From Sphingosinicella sp942492965 (GTDB lineage Bacteria; Pseudomonadota; Alphaproteobacteria; Sphingomonadales; Sphingomonadaceae), in contig OW818656.1 in the NCBI GenBank assembly GCA_942492965.1, forward strand, positions 3,968,001-4,032,000: a stretch of 64,000 nt of DNA, in the 5' to 3' direction. The position numbers were made by a program, and so were the translations under genes. Shown here one piece after another: positions 15,691-24,197 of the stretch. Position 1 is the stretch's first letter; each line of letters begins with the position of its first letter. The notes below the pieces were generated by a model. The model was not told where the DNA came from and did no database searches. It worked only from the letters and a program-made list of their open reading frames with translations.

Positions 15691-16319
15691 GTCACGCCGC
15701 TTCAGCAACGCCCGAACAGCATCACGCGTTCGATGGTTTCGATTGGACGCCCGAGAACGCCAAGCGCGTGAAGGTCATCCTTGCGCGCTATCCGGAGGCG
15801 CGCAGGCAGTCCGCCGTGATGCCGCTCCTCGATCTCGCACAGCGCCAGGTCGGTGCGCAGACGAAGACGCAGGGCTGGCTGCCGATCCCGGTGATCGAGT
15901 TCATCGCGGGGATGCTCGGGATGCCGTACATCCGCGTGCTCGAAGTCGCGACCTTCTACACGATGTATAATCTCGCTCCGGTGGGCCGCCATCACGTGCA
16001 GGTCTGCGGAACGACGCCCTGTATGCTGCGCGGGTCCGACGACGTGATGCAGGCGTGCAAGGACAAGGGCCTCGCCAAGGGTCACACGACCGAAGACGGC
16101 CTCTTCACGCTCACCGAGGTCGAGTGCATGGGCACCTGCGCGAACGCGCCGATGGTGCAGATCAACGACGACAATTACGAAGACCTCGACTACGCGAGCA
16201 TGACGCGCATCCTCGACGAACTTGCCGCCGGCAAGACGCCGAAGCCCGGCCCGCAGATCGATCGCCAGAACAGCGCGCCTGTGGGCGGACCCCGTGTTCT
16301 CAAGGAGTTCATGGCATGA
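15687..16319 (+). CDS. nuoE: NADH-quinone oxidoreductase subunit E
   Basis: A 210-residue thioredoxin-fold subunit that binds the [2Fe-2S] cluster N1a in the NADH-oxidising module. Ligand cysteines appear in VCGTTPCMLRGSD and in ECMGTCANAPMVQIN, the standard C-x4-C plus C-x3-C pattern. The C-terminal ~35 residues after the fold (AAGKTPKPGPQ and on) form a Pro-rich tail of the kind found in alphaproteobacterial and mitochondrial 24-kDa subunits. The end overlaps nuoF by 4 bases. Confidence 0.95.
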   Translation: MSHAASATPEQHHAFDGFDWTPENAKRVKVILARYPEARRQSAVMPLLDLAQRQVGAQTKTQGWLPIPVIEFIAGMLGMPYIRVLEVATFYTMYNLAPVGRHHVQVCGTTPCMLRGSDDVMQACKDKGLAKGHTTEDGLFTLTEVECMGTCANAPMVQINDDNYEDLDYASMTRILDELAAGKTPKPGPQIDRQNSAPVGGPRVLKEFMA

Positions 16320-17623
16320 CCATTGCGCCGCTTGAGGACAAGGACCGGATTTTCACGAACCTCTACGGGTTCCAGGATTGGGGCGTCAAAGGCGCGCTGA
16401 AGCGCGGCGACTGGGACGGCACCAAGGATTTCCTCGCCAAGGGGCAGGACTGGATCATCGATCAGGTGAAGGCGTCCGGCCTTCGCGGGCGCGGCGGCGC
16501 GGGCTTCCCCACCGGCCTCAAATGGTCGTTCATGCCGAAGGAACCGCGCGAGGATCGCCCGTCCTACCTCGTCATTAACGCTGACGAGTCCGAGCCTGGC
16601 TCGTGCAAGGACCGCGAGATCATCCGCCACGATCCGCACAAGCTGATCGAAGGCGCGCTCATCGCCGGCTTCGCGATGCGCGCCAAGGCGGCGTACATCT
16701 ACATTCGCGGCGAGTTCATCCGCGAGGCGGAGACGCTGTTCGCGGCCGTGGAGCAGGCCTACGACAAGGGGTTGATCGGCAAGAACGCCTGCGGTTCGGG
16801 CTATGATTTCGACGTCTACGTCCATCGCGGCGCGGGCGCGTACATCTGCGGCGAGGAAACCGCGCTCCTCGAAAGCCTTGAAGGCAAAAAGGGCCAGCCG
16901 CGTCTGAAGCCGCCGTTCCCGGCGGGCGCGGGTCTCTACGGCTGCCCGACGACAGTGAACAACGTCGAGAGCATCGCGGTCGTCCCGACGATCCTGCGGC
17001 GCGGCGCCGAATGGTTCGCGGGCTTCGGCCGCCCGAACAACCTCGGCACCAAGCTCTTCCAGATTTCCGGCCATGTGAACACGCCTTGCGTCGTTGAAGA
17101 AACGATGGGCATCAGCTTCCGCGAGCTCATTGAAAAGCACGGCGGCGGCATTCGCGGCGGCTGGGACAATCTGCTCGCGGTCATCCCCGGCGGCTCGTCC
17201 GTGCCGCTCGTGCCCGCCGAACAGATCATGGACGCGCCGATGGACTTCGACGGGCTGCGCGAACTGAAGTCCGGCCTCGGCACGGCGGCGGTGATCGTGA
17301 TGGACAAGTCCACCGACATCGTCCGCGCCATCAGCCGCATCTCGTATTTCTACAAGCACGAAAGCTGCGGGCAATGTACGCCCTGCCGCGAAGGCACCGG
17401 CTGGATGTGGCGCGTCATGGAGCGGCTGCGTACCGGCGACGCCGATCTTTCGGAGATCGACACGCTGCTCGACGTCACCACCGAGGTCGAAGGCCACACC
17501 ATCTGCGCGCTCGGCGACGCGGCGGCCTGGCCCATCCAGGGCCTCATCCGCCACTTCCGCCCGGAACTTGAGCGCCGCATCAACGAACGCCGGGGCGCTG
17601 GCCTTGCCGTGGCGGCAGAGTAG
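16316..17623 (+). CDS. nuoF: NADH-quinone oxidoreductase subunit F
   Basis: A 435-residue 51-kDa-type subunit, the site of NADH oxidation by FMN and of [4Fe-4S] cluster N3. The NADH/FMN glycine-rich loop is GLRGRGGAGFPTGLKWSF. FMN-site segments include NADESEPGSCKDREI and GAGAYICGEETALLESLEG. Cluster ligands are in ESCGQCTPCREGTGWM with a fourth Cys in HTICALGDAAAWP. The ATG at 16316 overlaps the nuoE stop. Family length and order are complete. Confidence 0.96.
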   Translation: MTIAPLEDKDRIFTNLYGFQDWGVKGALKRGDWDGTKDFLAKGQDWIIDQVKASGLRGRGGAGFPTGLKWSFMPKEPREDRPSYLVINADESEPGSCKDREIIRHDPHKLIEGALIAGFAMRAKAAYIYIRGEFIREAETLFAAVEQAYDKGLIGKNACGSGYDFDVYVHRGAGAYICGEETALLESLEGKKGQPRLKPPFPAGAGLYGCPTTVNNVESIAVVPTILRRGAEWFAGFGRPNNLGTKLFQISGHVNTPCVVEETMGISFRELIEKHGGGIRGGWDNLLAVIPGGSSVPLVPAEQIMDAPMDFDGLRELKSGLGTAAVIVMDKSTDIVRAISRISYFYKHESCGQCTPCREGTGWMWRVMERLRTGDADLSEIDTLLDVTTEVEGHTICALGDAAAWPIQGLIRHFRPELERRINERRGAGLAVAAE

Positions 17624-17632
17624 GAAAGTCTG

Positions 17633-19654
17633 ATGCCCAAACTTACCGTCGACGGCATCGAGGTCGAAGTCCCCGCCGGAGCCACCGTGCTTCAGGCGTG
17701 CGAGGCTGCGGGCAAGGAAATCCCGCGCTTCTGCTATCACGAGCGGCTGTCGATTGCCGGCAACTGCCGCATGTGCCTTGTCGAGGTGAAGCCGGGGCCG
17801 CCGAAGCCGCAGGCCTCGTGCGCGCTTCCCGCCGCCGAGGGACAGGAAATCCGCACCGACAGCCCGCTCGTCAAGAAGGCGCGCGAGGGCGTGATGGAGT
17901 TCCTGCTCATCAACCACCCGCTCGATTGCCCGATCTGCGATCAGGGCGGCGAGTGCGACCTGCAGGACCAGTCGATCGCCTATGGGCGCGGCCGCACGCG
18001 CTACACGGAGAACAAGCGCGCCGTCACCGAAAAGTACATGGGCCCGATCATCAAGACGGCCATGACGCGCTGCATCCACTGCACGCGCTGCGTGCGCTTT
18101 GCCGAGGAAGTCGCGGGCACCGACGAGATCGGCGCGCTCTATCGCGGCGAAAATATGCAGATCACGTCCTACCTCGAGCAGGCGGTGAAGTCGGAGCTTT
18201 CGGGCAACGTCATCGATCTCTGCCCCGTGGGTGCGCTCACCTCGAAGCCCTATGCGTTCGAGGCGCGGCCGTGGGAGCTGACAAAGACGAGCGGCATCTG
18301 CGTGATGGATGCGGTCGGCACCAACATCCGCATCGACGCGCGCGGCCCAGCCGTGCTGCGTGTGTTGCCGCGCGTCAACGACGACGTGAACGAGGAATGG
18401 GCGTCGGACAAGACGCGCTACGCCCCGCTCGGCCTTTCGAAGCGCCGCCTCGACAAGCCCTATGTGCGGCGCGGCGGCAAGCTTGAGCCGGCGACGTGGG
18501 CGGAAGCCTTCAACGCCGTGAAAATCGGCCTGTCCGACCTCAGCGGCAACCAGATCGGCGCGGTGGCGGGCGAACTGCTCGACGTCGAATCGATGGTGGC
18601 GCTCAAAGACCTCATGAAGTCGCTCGGCTCGGACCGTTTCGAGTGCCGCACGGACGGCATGGCGCTGCCCGCCGGCGGCGCGGGCGCATACCGCTTCAAC
18701 ACCGGCATCGCGGGCATCGAAGACGCGGACGTCGTGCTGCTCGTCGGCGCGAACCCGCGCTGGGATGCACCGCTCGTCAACACGCGGCTGCGCAAGGCGG
18801 TGGTAAAGAAGGGCGCCAAGGTCTTCAACGTCGGGCCGGAGGTTGATCTCACCTATCCGGTCACGCAGCTCGGCGACGGCGCGTCCGCACTCGGCAAGCT
18901 GCCGAAGGCGGCGACGGATGCGCTGAAGAGCGCCACGAAGCCCGCGATCATCGTCGGCGCGGCAGCGCTCACGCGCGGCGATGCGCCTGCGATCCTCGCC
19001 GCGCTCGGCAAGATCGCCAAGGCCGCGAAGATGGGCGCGGAGGGCTTCAACGTCCTCCACACCGCCGCCTCGCGCGTCGGTGGCCTCGACATCGGCTTCA
19101 CGCACGAAGGCGGCATCGCCGAAGTGCTCGGCGGCGGCCTCAAGGCACTCATCGTGCACGGCGCGGACGAGATCGGCACCGACCTCGAAGGCGTCTTCAA
19201 GGTCTATATCGGCCACCACGGCGACCTCGGCGCACGCGGCGCCGACGTGATCCTTCCGTCTGCGAGCTTCGCCGAGAAGGACGGCACCTACGTCAACATG
19301 GAAGGCCGCGTGCAGCGCGCCTACCGCGCCGTGTTCGCGCCGGGCGATGCCCGAGAGGACTGGGCGATCCTGCGCGCTCTCTCCGAAGTGCTCGGCAATA
19401 AACTGCCCTACGACAGCTTCGCCGCGCTCCGCGCGCGCATTGCCGCCGAATGGCCGCACCTCGCCGAGGAAGGCATCGCACCGGTCTCCGGCGAGATCGA
19501 CTTCGGCACCGGCGGTGAGTTCGATGCCGCGCCGATCGGCCGCTTCATCGGTGATTTCTACCGGACGAACGCGGTCGCCCGCGCGTCCGAAGTGATGCAC
19601 GCCTGCTCCTCGACGCTGCTCCATGGTGCGCCCGCGCTGGAGGCGGCTGAATAA
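17633..19654 (+). CDS. nuoG: NADH-quinone oxidoreductase subunit G
   Basis: A 673-residue 75-kDa-type subunit of the electron-input module. The N-terminal ferredoxin-like domain binds [2Fe-2S] N1b (IPRFCYHERLSIAGNCRMC). It is followed by the His-ligated [4Fe-4S] N5 region (HPLDCPICDQGGECDLQD) and cluster N4 (CIHCTRCVRF with a later Cys in VIDLCPVGALTS). The rest is the molybdopterin-oxidoreductase-like domain, which lacks cofactor in complex I. No extra N7 cluster cysteine motif was noticed. The short length, near 690, is typical of alphaproteobacteria. It overlaps nuoH by one base. Confidence 0.96.
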   Translation: MPKLTVDGIEVEVPAGATVLQACEAAGKEIPRFCYHERLSIAGNCRMCLVEVKPGPPKPQASCALPAAEGQEIRTDSPLVKKAREGVMEFLLINHPLDCPICDQGGECDLQDQSIAYGRGRTRYTENKRAVTEKYMGPIIKTAMTRCIHCTRCVRFAEEVAGTDEIGALYRGENMQITSYLEQAVKSELSGNVIDLCPVGALTSKPYAFEARPWELTKTSGICVMDAVGTNIRIDARGPAVLRVLPRVNDDVNEEWASDKTRYAPLGLSKRRLDKPYVRRGGKLEPATWAEAFNAVKIGLSDLSGNQIGAVAGELLDVESMVALKDLMKSLGSDRFECRTDGMALPAGGAGAYRFNTGIAGIEDADVVLLVGANPRWDAPLVNTRLRKAVVKKGAKVFNVGPEVDLTYPVTQLGDGASALGKLPKAATDALKSATKPAIIVGAAALTRGDAPAILAALGKIAKAAKMGAEGFNVLHTAASRVGGLDIGFTHEGGIAEVLGGGLKALIVHGADEIGTDLEGVFKVYIGHHGDLGARGADVILPSASFAEKDGTYVNMEGRVQRAYRAVFAPGDAREDWAILRALSEVLGNKLPYDSFAALRARIAAEWPHLAEEGIAPVSGEIDFGTGGEFDAAPIGRFIGDFYRTNAVARASEVMHACSSTLLHGAPALEAAE

Positions 19655-20700
19655 TGACGGCGTTCTTTCAGGATCTGATCGGGCCGAACCTCGGCTATCT
19701 GGTCGCGACGCTCATCCTCATTCTGCTCATTGCCCTCCCGGTGATGGTTGCGGTCGCCTTCGCGGTTTATGCGGACCGCAAGATCTGGGCGGCGATGCAG
19801 CTGCGGCGCGGCCCGAACGTGGTGGGCCCGTGGGGTCTGCTGCAGAGCTTTGCCGACGGCGCGAAGGTGTTCCTCAAGGAAACCATCATCCCGTCGGGCG
19901 CGAACAAGGGCGTATTCCTGCTCGCGCCGATGATCACCTTCACGCTCGCGCTGATCGGCTGGGCGGTGATCCCGTTCGATGCGGGCGCGGTGCTTGCCGA
20001 CATCAACGTCGGCATCCTCTATCTGTTCGCGGTGTCCTCGCTCGGCGTCTACGGCATCATCATGTCGGGCTGGGCGTCGAACTCGAAATACCCGTTCCTC
20101 GGCGGCCTCCGTTCGGCGGCGCAGATGGTGTCCTACGAAGTCTCGCTCGGCCTCGTCATCATCAACGTCGTGCTCTACGCCTCGTCGTTCAATCTCAGCG
20201 ACATCGTGCTCAGCCAGCAGGGCAACATCGGCTTCCTGAACGGCAACATCTTCAATCCGCTGCTGTTCCCGATGGGCATCGTGTTCTTCATCTCGGCGCT
20301 CGCCGAAACGAACCGCCCGCCGTTCGACCTTCCTGAGGCCGAAGCCGAACTGGTCGCGGGTTATCAGGTCGAATATTCGTCGATGAGCTTCGCGCTGTTC
20401 TGGCTCGGCGAGTATGCGAACATCCTGCTGATGTGCGCGATGACCTCGGTCCTCTTCCTCGGCGGCTGGTTGCCCCCGGTGGACTGGGCGCCCCTCTACG
20501 TGATCCCGGGCTTCCTCTGGTTCCTCGCGAAGATGGCGTTCATGTTCTTCCTCTTCGCCTGGGTGAAGGCGACCGTGCCCAGGTATCGCTACGACCAGCT
20601 GATGCGTTTGGGGTGGAAGGTGTTCCTGCCGCTGTCGCTCTTCTGGGTGTTCCTGGTGTCCGGCTGGTTGATGTTCTTCACAGACAGGTTTGCGTCATGA
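19654..20700 (+). CDS. nuoH: NADH-quinone oxidoreductase subunit H
   Basis: A 348-residue membrane subunit with eight or nine transmembrane helices. It joins the peripheral arm to the proton-pumping arm and lines the quinone channel. Conserved loops are YADRKIWAAMQLRRGPNVVGP and the acidic LAETNRPPFDLPEAEAELVAGY, which carries the Glu/Asp cluster of the E-channel. The end overlaps nuoI by 4 bases. Confidence 0.96.
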   Translation: MTAFFQDLIGPNLGYLVATLILILLIALPVMVAVAFAVYADRKIWAAMQLRRGPNVVGPWGLLQSFADGAKVFLKETIIPSGANKGVFLLAPMITFTLALIGWAVIPFDAGAVLADINVGILYLFAVSSLGVYGIIMSGWASNSKYPFLGGLRSAAQMVSYEVSLGLVIINVVLYASSFNLSDIVLSQQGNIGFLNGNIFNPLLFPMGIVFFISALAETNRPPFDLPEAEAELVAGYQVEYSSMSFALFWLGEYANILLMCAMTSVLFLGGWLPPVDWAPLYVIPGFLWFLAKMAFMFFLFAWVKATVPRYRYDQLMRLGWKVFLPLSLFWVFLVSGWLMFFTDRFAS

Positions 20701-21185
20701 CCGCCATATTCCGCGCCGCCAAATCGATGCTGCTGCTGGAGTTCATCCGCGGCATGGCGCTTACGCTCAAATATATGTTCAAGCCCAAGGCGACGCTCAA
20801 CTACCCCTATGAAAAGGGACCGATCAGTCCGCGCTTCCGGGGCGAGCATGTGCTGCGCCGCTATCCGAACGGCGAGGAGCGCTGCATCGCGTGCAAGCTG
20901 TGCGAGGCGGTGTGTCCGGCGCAAGCGATCACCATCGAGGCCGAACCGCGCGAGGACGGCTCGCGCCGTACCACGCGCTACGACATCGACATGACGAAGT
21001 GCATCTACTGCGGCTTCTGTCAGGAAGCCTGCCCGGTGGACGCGATTGTCGAAGGGCCGAATTTCGAATTCGCGACCGAAACGCGCGAGGAACTGATCTA
21101 CGACAAGGCGAAGCTGCTCGCGAACGGCGATCAGTGGGAAGCGGCGATCGCCGCCAACCTTGCGGCGGACGCGCAGTGGCGATAA
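20697..21185 (+). CDS. nuoI: NADH-quinone oxidoreductase subunit I
   Basis: A 162-residue ferredoxin-type subunit holding clusters N6a and N6b. Two C-x2-C-x2-C-x3-C-P motifs are intact: CIACKLCEAVCPAQAI and CIYCGFCQEACPVDAIVEG. The amphipathic N-terminus (residues 1-30) lies along the membrane. The start overlaps the nuoH stop. Confidence 0.96.
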   Translation: MTAIFRAAKSMLLLEFIRGMALTLKYMFKPKATLNYPYEKGPISPRFRGEHVLRRYPNGEERCIACKLCEAVCPAQAITIEAEPREDGSRRTTRYDIDMTKCIYCGFCQEACPVDAIVEGPNFEFATETREELIYDKAKLLANGDQWEAAIAANLAADAQWR

Positions 21186-21219
21186 CCCGCCGCAGGCAAA
21201 AGAGGGGCAAGTCGAAACC

Positions 21220-21840
21220 GTGATCGAGGCCATCATCTTCTACATGCTCGCAGGCATTATCGTCCTGTCGGCAACGGCGGTGATTTTCGCCCGCAACCCG
21301 GTGCACAGCGTGCTCTGGCTGATCCTGGCGTTCTTCAACGCCGCCGGCCTGTTCCTGCTGCTCGGCGCCGAGTTCATCGCGATGATCCTCGTGATCGTCT
21401 ACGTCGGCGCCGTCGCGGTGCTGTTCCTGTTCGTCGTCATGATGCTCGACATCGACTTTTCAGAGCTGCGCACGGGCTTCTCGCGCTACATGCCGTTCGG
21501 GCTGATGCTCGCGGGCGTGCTGCTTGCCGAACTCGTGATCGCGGGCACGGCCTGGACGCTCGGCGCGGGCGCTGAGGCCGTTGCCGCCGCGCCGCTGTCG
21601 GCCGCGGGTGACGTCACCAACACAGAGGCGCTCGGCGCGCTCATCTACACCAAATACGTCTATATCTTCCAGGCGGCGGGCATGGTTCTGCTCACCGCGA
21701 TGATCGGCGCGATCGTGCTCACGCACCGCCAGCGCACCGGCGTGAAGAAGCAGAACATCGCGCGGCAGAACGCCGTACGGCCCGAAGAGGCGGTCGATAT
21801 CGTCAGCGTGCCCGTGGGCGAGGGGGTGAAACTCAAATGA
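21220..21840 (+). CDS. nuoJ: NADH-quinone oxidoreductase subunit J
   Basis: A 206-residue membrane subunit with five transmembrane helices. The third carries the conserved glycine-rich EFIAMILVIVYVGAVAVLFLF segment, whose pi-bulge is thought to transmit coupling. A GTG at 21220 is chosen, giving the usual N-terminus (V/M)IEAIIFYMLAG with AGAGGGG upstream; an in-frame ATG earlier would lie within nuoI. The end overlaps nuoK by 4 bases. The stretch after residue ~160 is a hydrophilic tail. Confidence 0.92.
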   Translation: MIEAIIFYMLAGIIVLSATAVIFARNPVHSVLWLILAFFNAAGLFLLLGAEFIAMILVIVYVGAVAVLFLFVVMMLDIDFSELRTGFSRYMPFGLMLAGVLLAELVIAGTAWTLGAGAEAVAAAPLSAAGDVTNTEALGALIYTKYVYIFQAAGMVLLTAMIGAIVLTHRQRTGVKKQNIARQNAVRPEEAVDIVSVPVGEGVKLK

Positions 21841-22142
21841 TCGGTATCACCCATTATCTCACCGTCGCAGCGATCCTGTTCGTGCTCGGCGTGCTCGGCA
21901 TCTTTCTCAATCGCAAGAACGTCATCATCATCCTGATGTCGATCGAGCTGATCCTGCTTGCCGTGAACATCAACCTCGTGGCGTTCTCGGCGTACCTTGG
22001 CGATCTCGTCGGCCAGGTGTTCGCGATGTTCGTGCTCACCGTCGCGGCGGGCGAGGCGGCGATCGGCCTTGCTATCCTCGTCATCTACTTCCGCAACCGC
22101 GGCACCATCGCGGTCGACGACATCAACATGATGAAGGGCTGA
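21837..22142 (+). CDS. nuoK: NADH-quinone oxidoreductase subunit K
   Basis: A 101-residue, three-helix membrane subunit related to MrpC. Helix 2 and helix 3 contain the two conserved glutamates, in MSIELILLAVNIN and AAGEAAIGLAILV, which take part in proton transfer. Overlaps nuoJ by 4 bases. The following nuoL starts 6 bases after its stop. Confidence 0.96.
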   Translation: MIGITHYLTVAAILFVLGVLGIFLNRKNVIIILMSIELILLAVNINLVAFSAYLGDLVGQVFAMFVLTVAAGEAAIGLAILVIYFRNRGTIAVDDINMMKG

Positions 22143-22148
22143 GCGGGC

Positions 22149-24197
22149 GTGCTTCATATCATCGTATTCCTGCCGCTGCTCACGGCGATCGTTGCCGGTC
22201 TCGGCAACCGCGTGCTCGGCAACACGCTCGCCAAGGCGATCACCACGGGCGGGCTGTTCCTGGCCTGCGCGCTGTCGTGGGCGATCTTCATTCCCGTGCT
22301 CTCCGGCGCGCCCGTCGAGGGCCAGCCGGTTATGGAATGGTTCCGCTCGGGCGGTCTCGTCGTCGATTGGTCGCTCCGGCTCGATACGCTCACCGCCGTG
22401 ATGCTCGTCGTCGTCACCACCGTGTCGGCGCTCGTGCACCTCTATTCGTGGGGGTACATGGCGGAGGACCCCGATCAACCGCGCTTCTTCGCGTATCTGT
22501 CGCTGTTCACCTTCGCGATGCTGATGCTGGTGACGGCGGACAACCTCGTGCAGATGTTCTTCGGCTGGGAAGGCGTCGGTCTCGCGTCGTACCTGCTCAT
22601 CGGTTTCTGGTATCAGAAGCCCTCGGCGAACGCCGCCGCGATCAAGGCGTTCGTCGTCAACCGCGTCGGCGATTTCGGCTTCTCGCTCGGCATCTTCGGC
22701 GTGTTCATGGTGTTCGGCACCACGGATATCGCGACCATTCTCGAAGCCGCGCCGAACTTCGCGGGCAGCAGCTTCGCGTTCCTCGGCGCGCAGGTCGATA
22801 CGCTCACCGTGCTCTGCCTGCTGCTGTTCGTCGGCGCGATGGGCAAATCCGCGCAGCTCGGCCTCCACACCTGGCTGCCGGACGCGATGGAAGGCCCGAC
22901 GCCGGTTTCCGCGCTCATCCACGCCGCCACGATGGTGACGGCGGGCGTGTTCATGGTCTGCCGCCTGTCGCCGCTCTTCGAAACCAGCGAGATCGCGCTC
23001 AGCGTCGTCACCTATGTGGGTGCGGCAACGGCGCTGTTCGCGGCGACCGTCGGCACCACGCAGCACGATATCAAGCGCGTCATCGCCTATTCGACCTGCT
23101 CGCAGCTCGGCTACATGTTCTTCGCGGCGGGCGTCGGCGCGTACGGCGCGGCGATGTTCCACCTGTTCACGCACGCCTTCTTCAAGGCGCTGCTGTTCCT
23201 CGGCGCGGGCAGCGTGATCCACGCGATGCACCACGAGCAGGACATGCGCTACTACGGCGGCCTTCGTAAGCACATCCCGCTCACCTTCTGGGCGATGACG
23301 ATCGGCACGCTCGCCATCACCGGCGTTGGCATCATCGGTGTGTTCGGTTTCGCGGGCTTCTATTCGAAGGATGCGATCATCGAGAGCGCCTTCGCGGCGG
23401 GCACGCAGCCGGGCTATGTCGCCTACGGGGTCGGCGTCTTCGCGGCGCTGCTCACCAGCTTCTATTCGTGGCGCCTGGTGTTCCTCACCTTCTTCGGCAA
23501 GCCGCGCTGGTCGCAGAGTGAGCATATCCAGCACGCGGCGCACGGCGATCACGGGCATGACCATGCGCATGACGATCATCATGCTCCGGCTCATGCCCAC
23601 GCCCACGACGACGGCACGCTCGGCTATCATCCGCACGAAAGCCCGGCGAGCATGTTGATCCCGCTCGGCGTCCTGTCGCTCGGCGCGGTGTTCGCAGGCT
23701 TCCTCTTCCATCACGCGTTTATTGACGCCGAAGGCGGCGTGGCGTTCTGGAAGGGCGCTTTGGCGTTCGACGCGCACCTCGCGCACGCTTCGCATGAAGT
23801 GCCGCTGTGGGTGAAGCTGTCGCCCGCCGCCGTCATGCTGCTCGGCCTGTTCATCGCGTGGAACAACTACATCCGCGATCCGGGCGCGCCAGCGCGCTTC
23901 GTCGCGATGTTCCGCGGGCTCCACGCCTTCTTCTTCAACAAGTGGTATTTCGACGAGCTGTACGACACGATTTTCGTGCGCCCGGCGAAGTGGCTTGGCC
24001 GCTTCCTTTGGAAGAAGGGTGACGAGGGCACCATCGACCGCTTCGGGCCGAACGGCCTCGCGGGTCTGGTGATGGGCGGCGCAGGCGTCGCGCGGCGGCT
24101 GCAGACCGGCTACCTCTACACTTACGCGTTCGTGATGCTGATCGGCCTCGCCGCCGCGGCAGCGTGGTTCCTCCCGAAGATGCTGGGCGGCGAATAA
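22149..24197 (+). CDS. nuoL: NADH-quinone oxidoreductase subunit L
   Basis: A 682-residue antiporter-like proton-pumping subunit with about 16 transmembrane helices. Key residues are in FFGWEGVGLASYLLIGFW (Glu), AMGKSAQLGLHTWLPDAMEGPTPVSALIHAATMV (Lys and His) and TQHDIKRVIAYSTCSQLGYM. GTG at 22149 is the start. A cytosol- or periplasm-facing loop at residues ~457-499 is an unusually histidine-rich insert (GDHGHDHAHDDHHAPAHAHA) between helices. The C-terminal lateral helix region (FFNKWYFDELYDTIFV) is present. The end overlaps nuoM by one base. Confidence 0.96.
   Translation: MLHIIVFLPLLTAIVAGLGNRVLGNTLAKAITTGGLFLACALSWAIFIPVLSGAPVEGQPVMEWFRSGGLVVDWSLRLDTLTAVMLVVVTTVSALVHLYSWGYMAEDPDQPRFFAYLSLFTFAMLMLVTADNLVQMFFGWEGVGLASYLLIGFWYQKPSANAAAIKAFVVNRVGDFGFSLGIFGVFMVFGTTDIATILEAAPNFAGSSFAFLGAQVDTLTVLCLLLFVGAMGKSAQLGLHTWLPDAMEGPTPVSALIHAATMVTAGVFMVCRLSPLFETSEIALSVVTYVGAATALFAATVGTTQHDIKRVIAYSTCSQLGYMFFAAGVGAYGAAMFHLFTHAFFKALLFLGAGSVIHAMHHEQDMRYYGGLRKHIPLTFWAMTIGTLAITGVGIIGVFGFAGFYSKDAIIESAFAAGTQPGYVAYGVGVFAALLTSFYSWRLVFLTFFGKPRWSQSEHIQHAAHGDHGHDHAHDDHHAPAHAHAHDDGTLGYHPHESPASMLIPLGVLSLGAVFAGFLFHHAFIDAEGGVAFWKGALAFDAHLAHASHEVPLWVKLSPAAVMLLGLFIAWNNYIRDPGAPARFVAMFRGLHAFFFNKWYFDELYDTIFVRPAKWLGRFLWKKGDEGTIDRFGPNGLAGLVMGGAGVARRLQTGYLYTYAFVMLIGLAAAAAWFLPKMLGGE

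Noticed and set aside
16190..19624. An open frame of about 1140 codons on the minus strand opposite nuoF-nuoG
   Set aside because: Its translation is Arg/Ala/His-rich with no motif, while the plus strand carries intact complex I subunits. Long antisense frames are expected in GC-rich DNA with strong third-position bias.
21660..23924. A 754-codon minus-strand open frame opposite nuoJ-nuoL
   Set aside because: Composition is extremely charged and repetitive in the way a shadow frame is, and it is antisense to conserved nuo genes.
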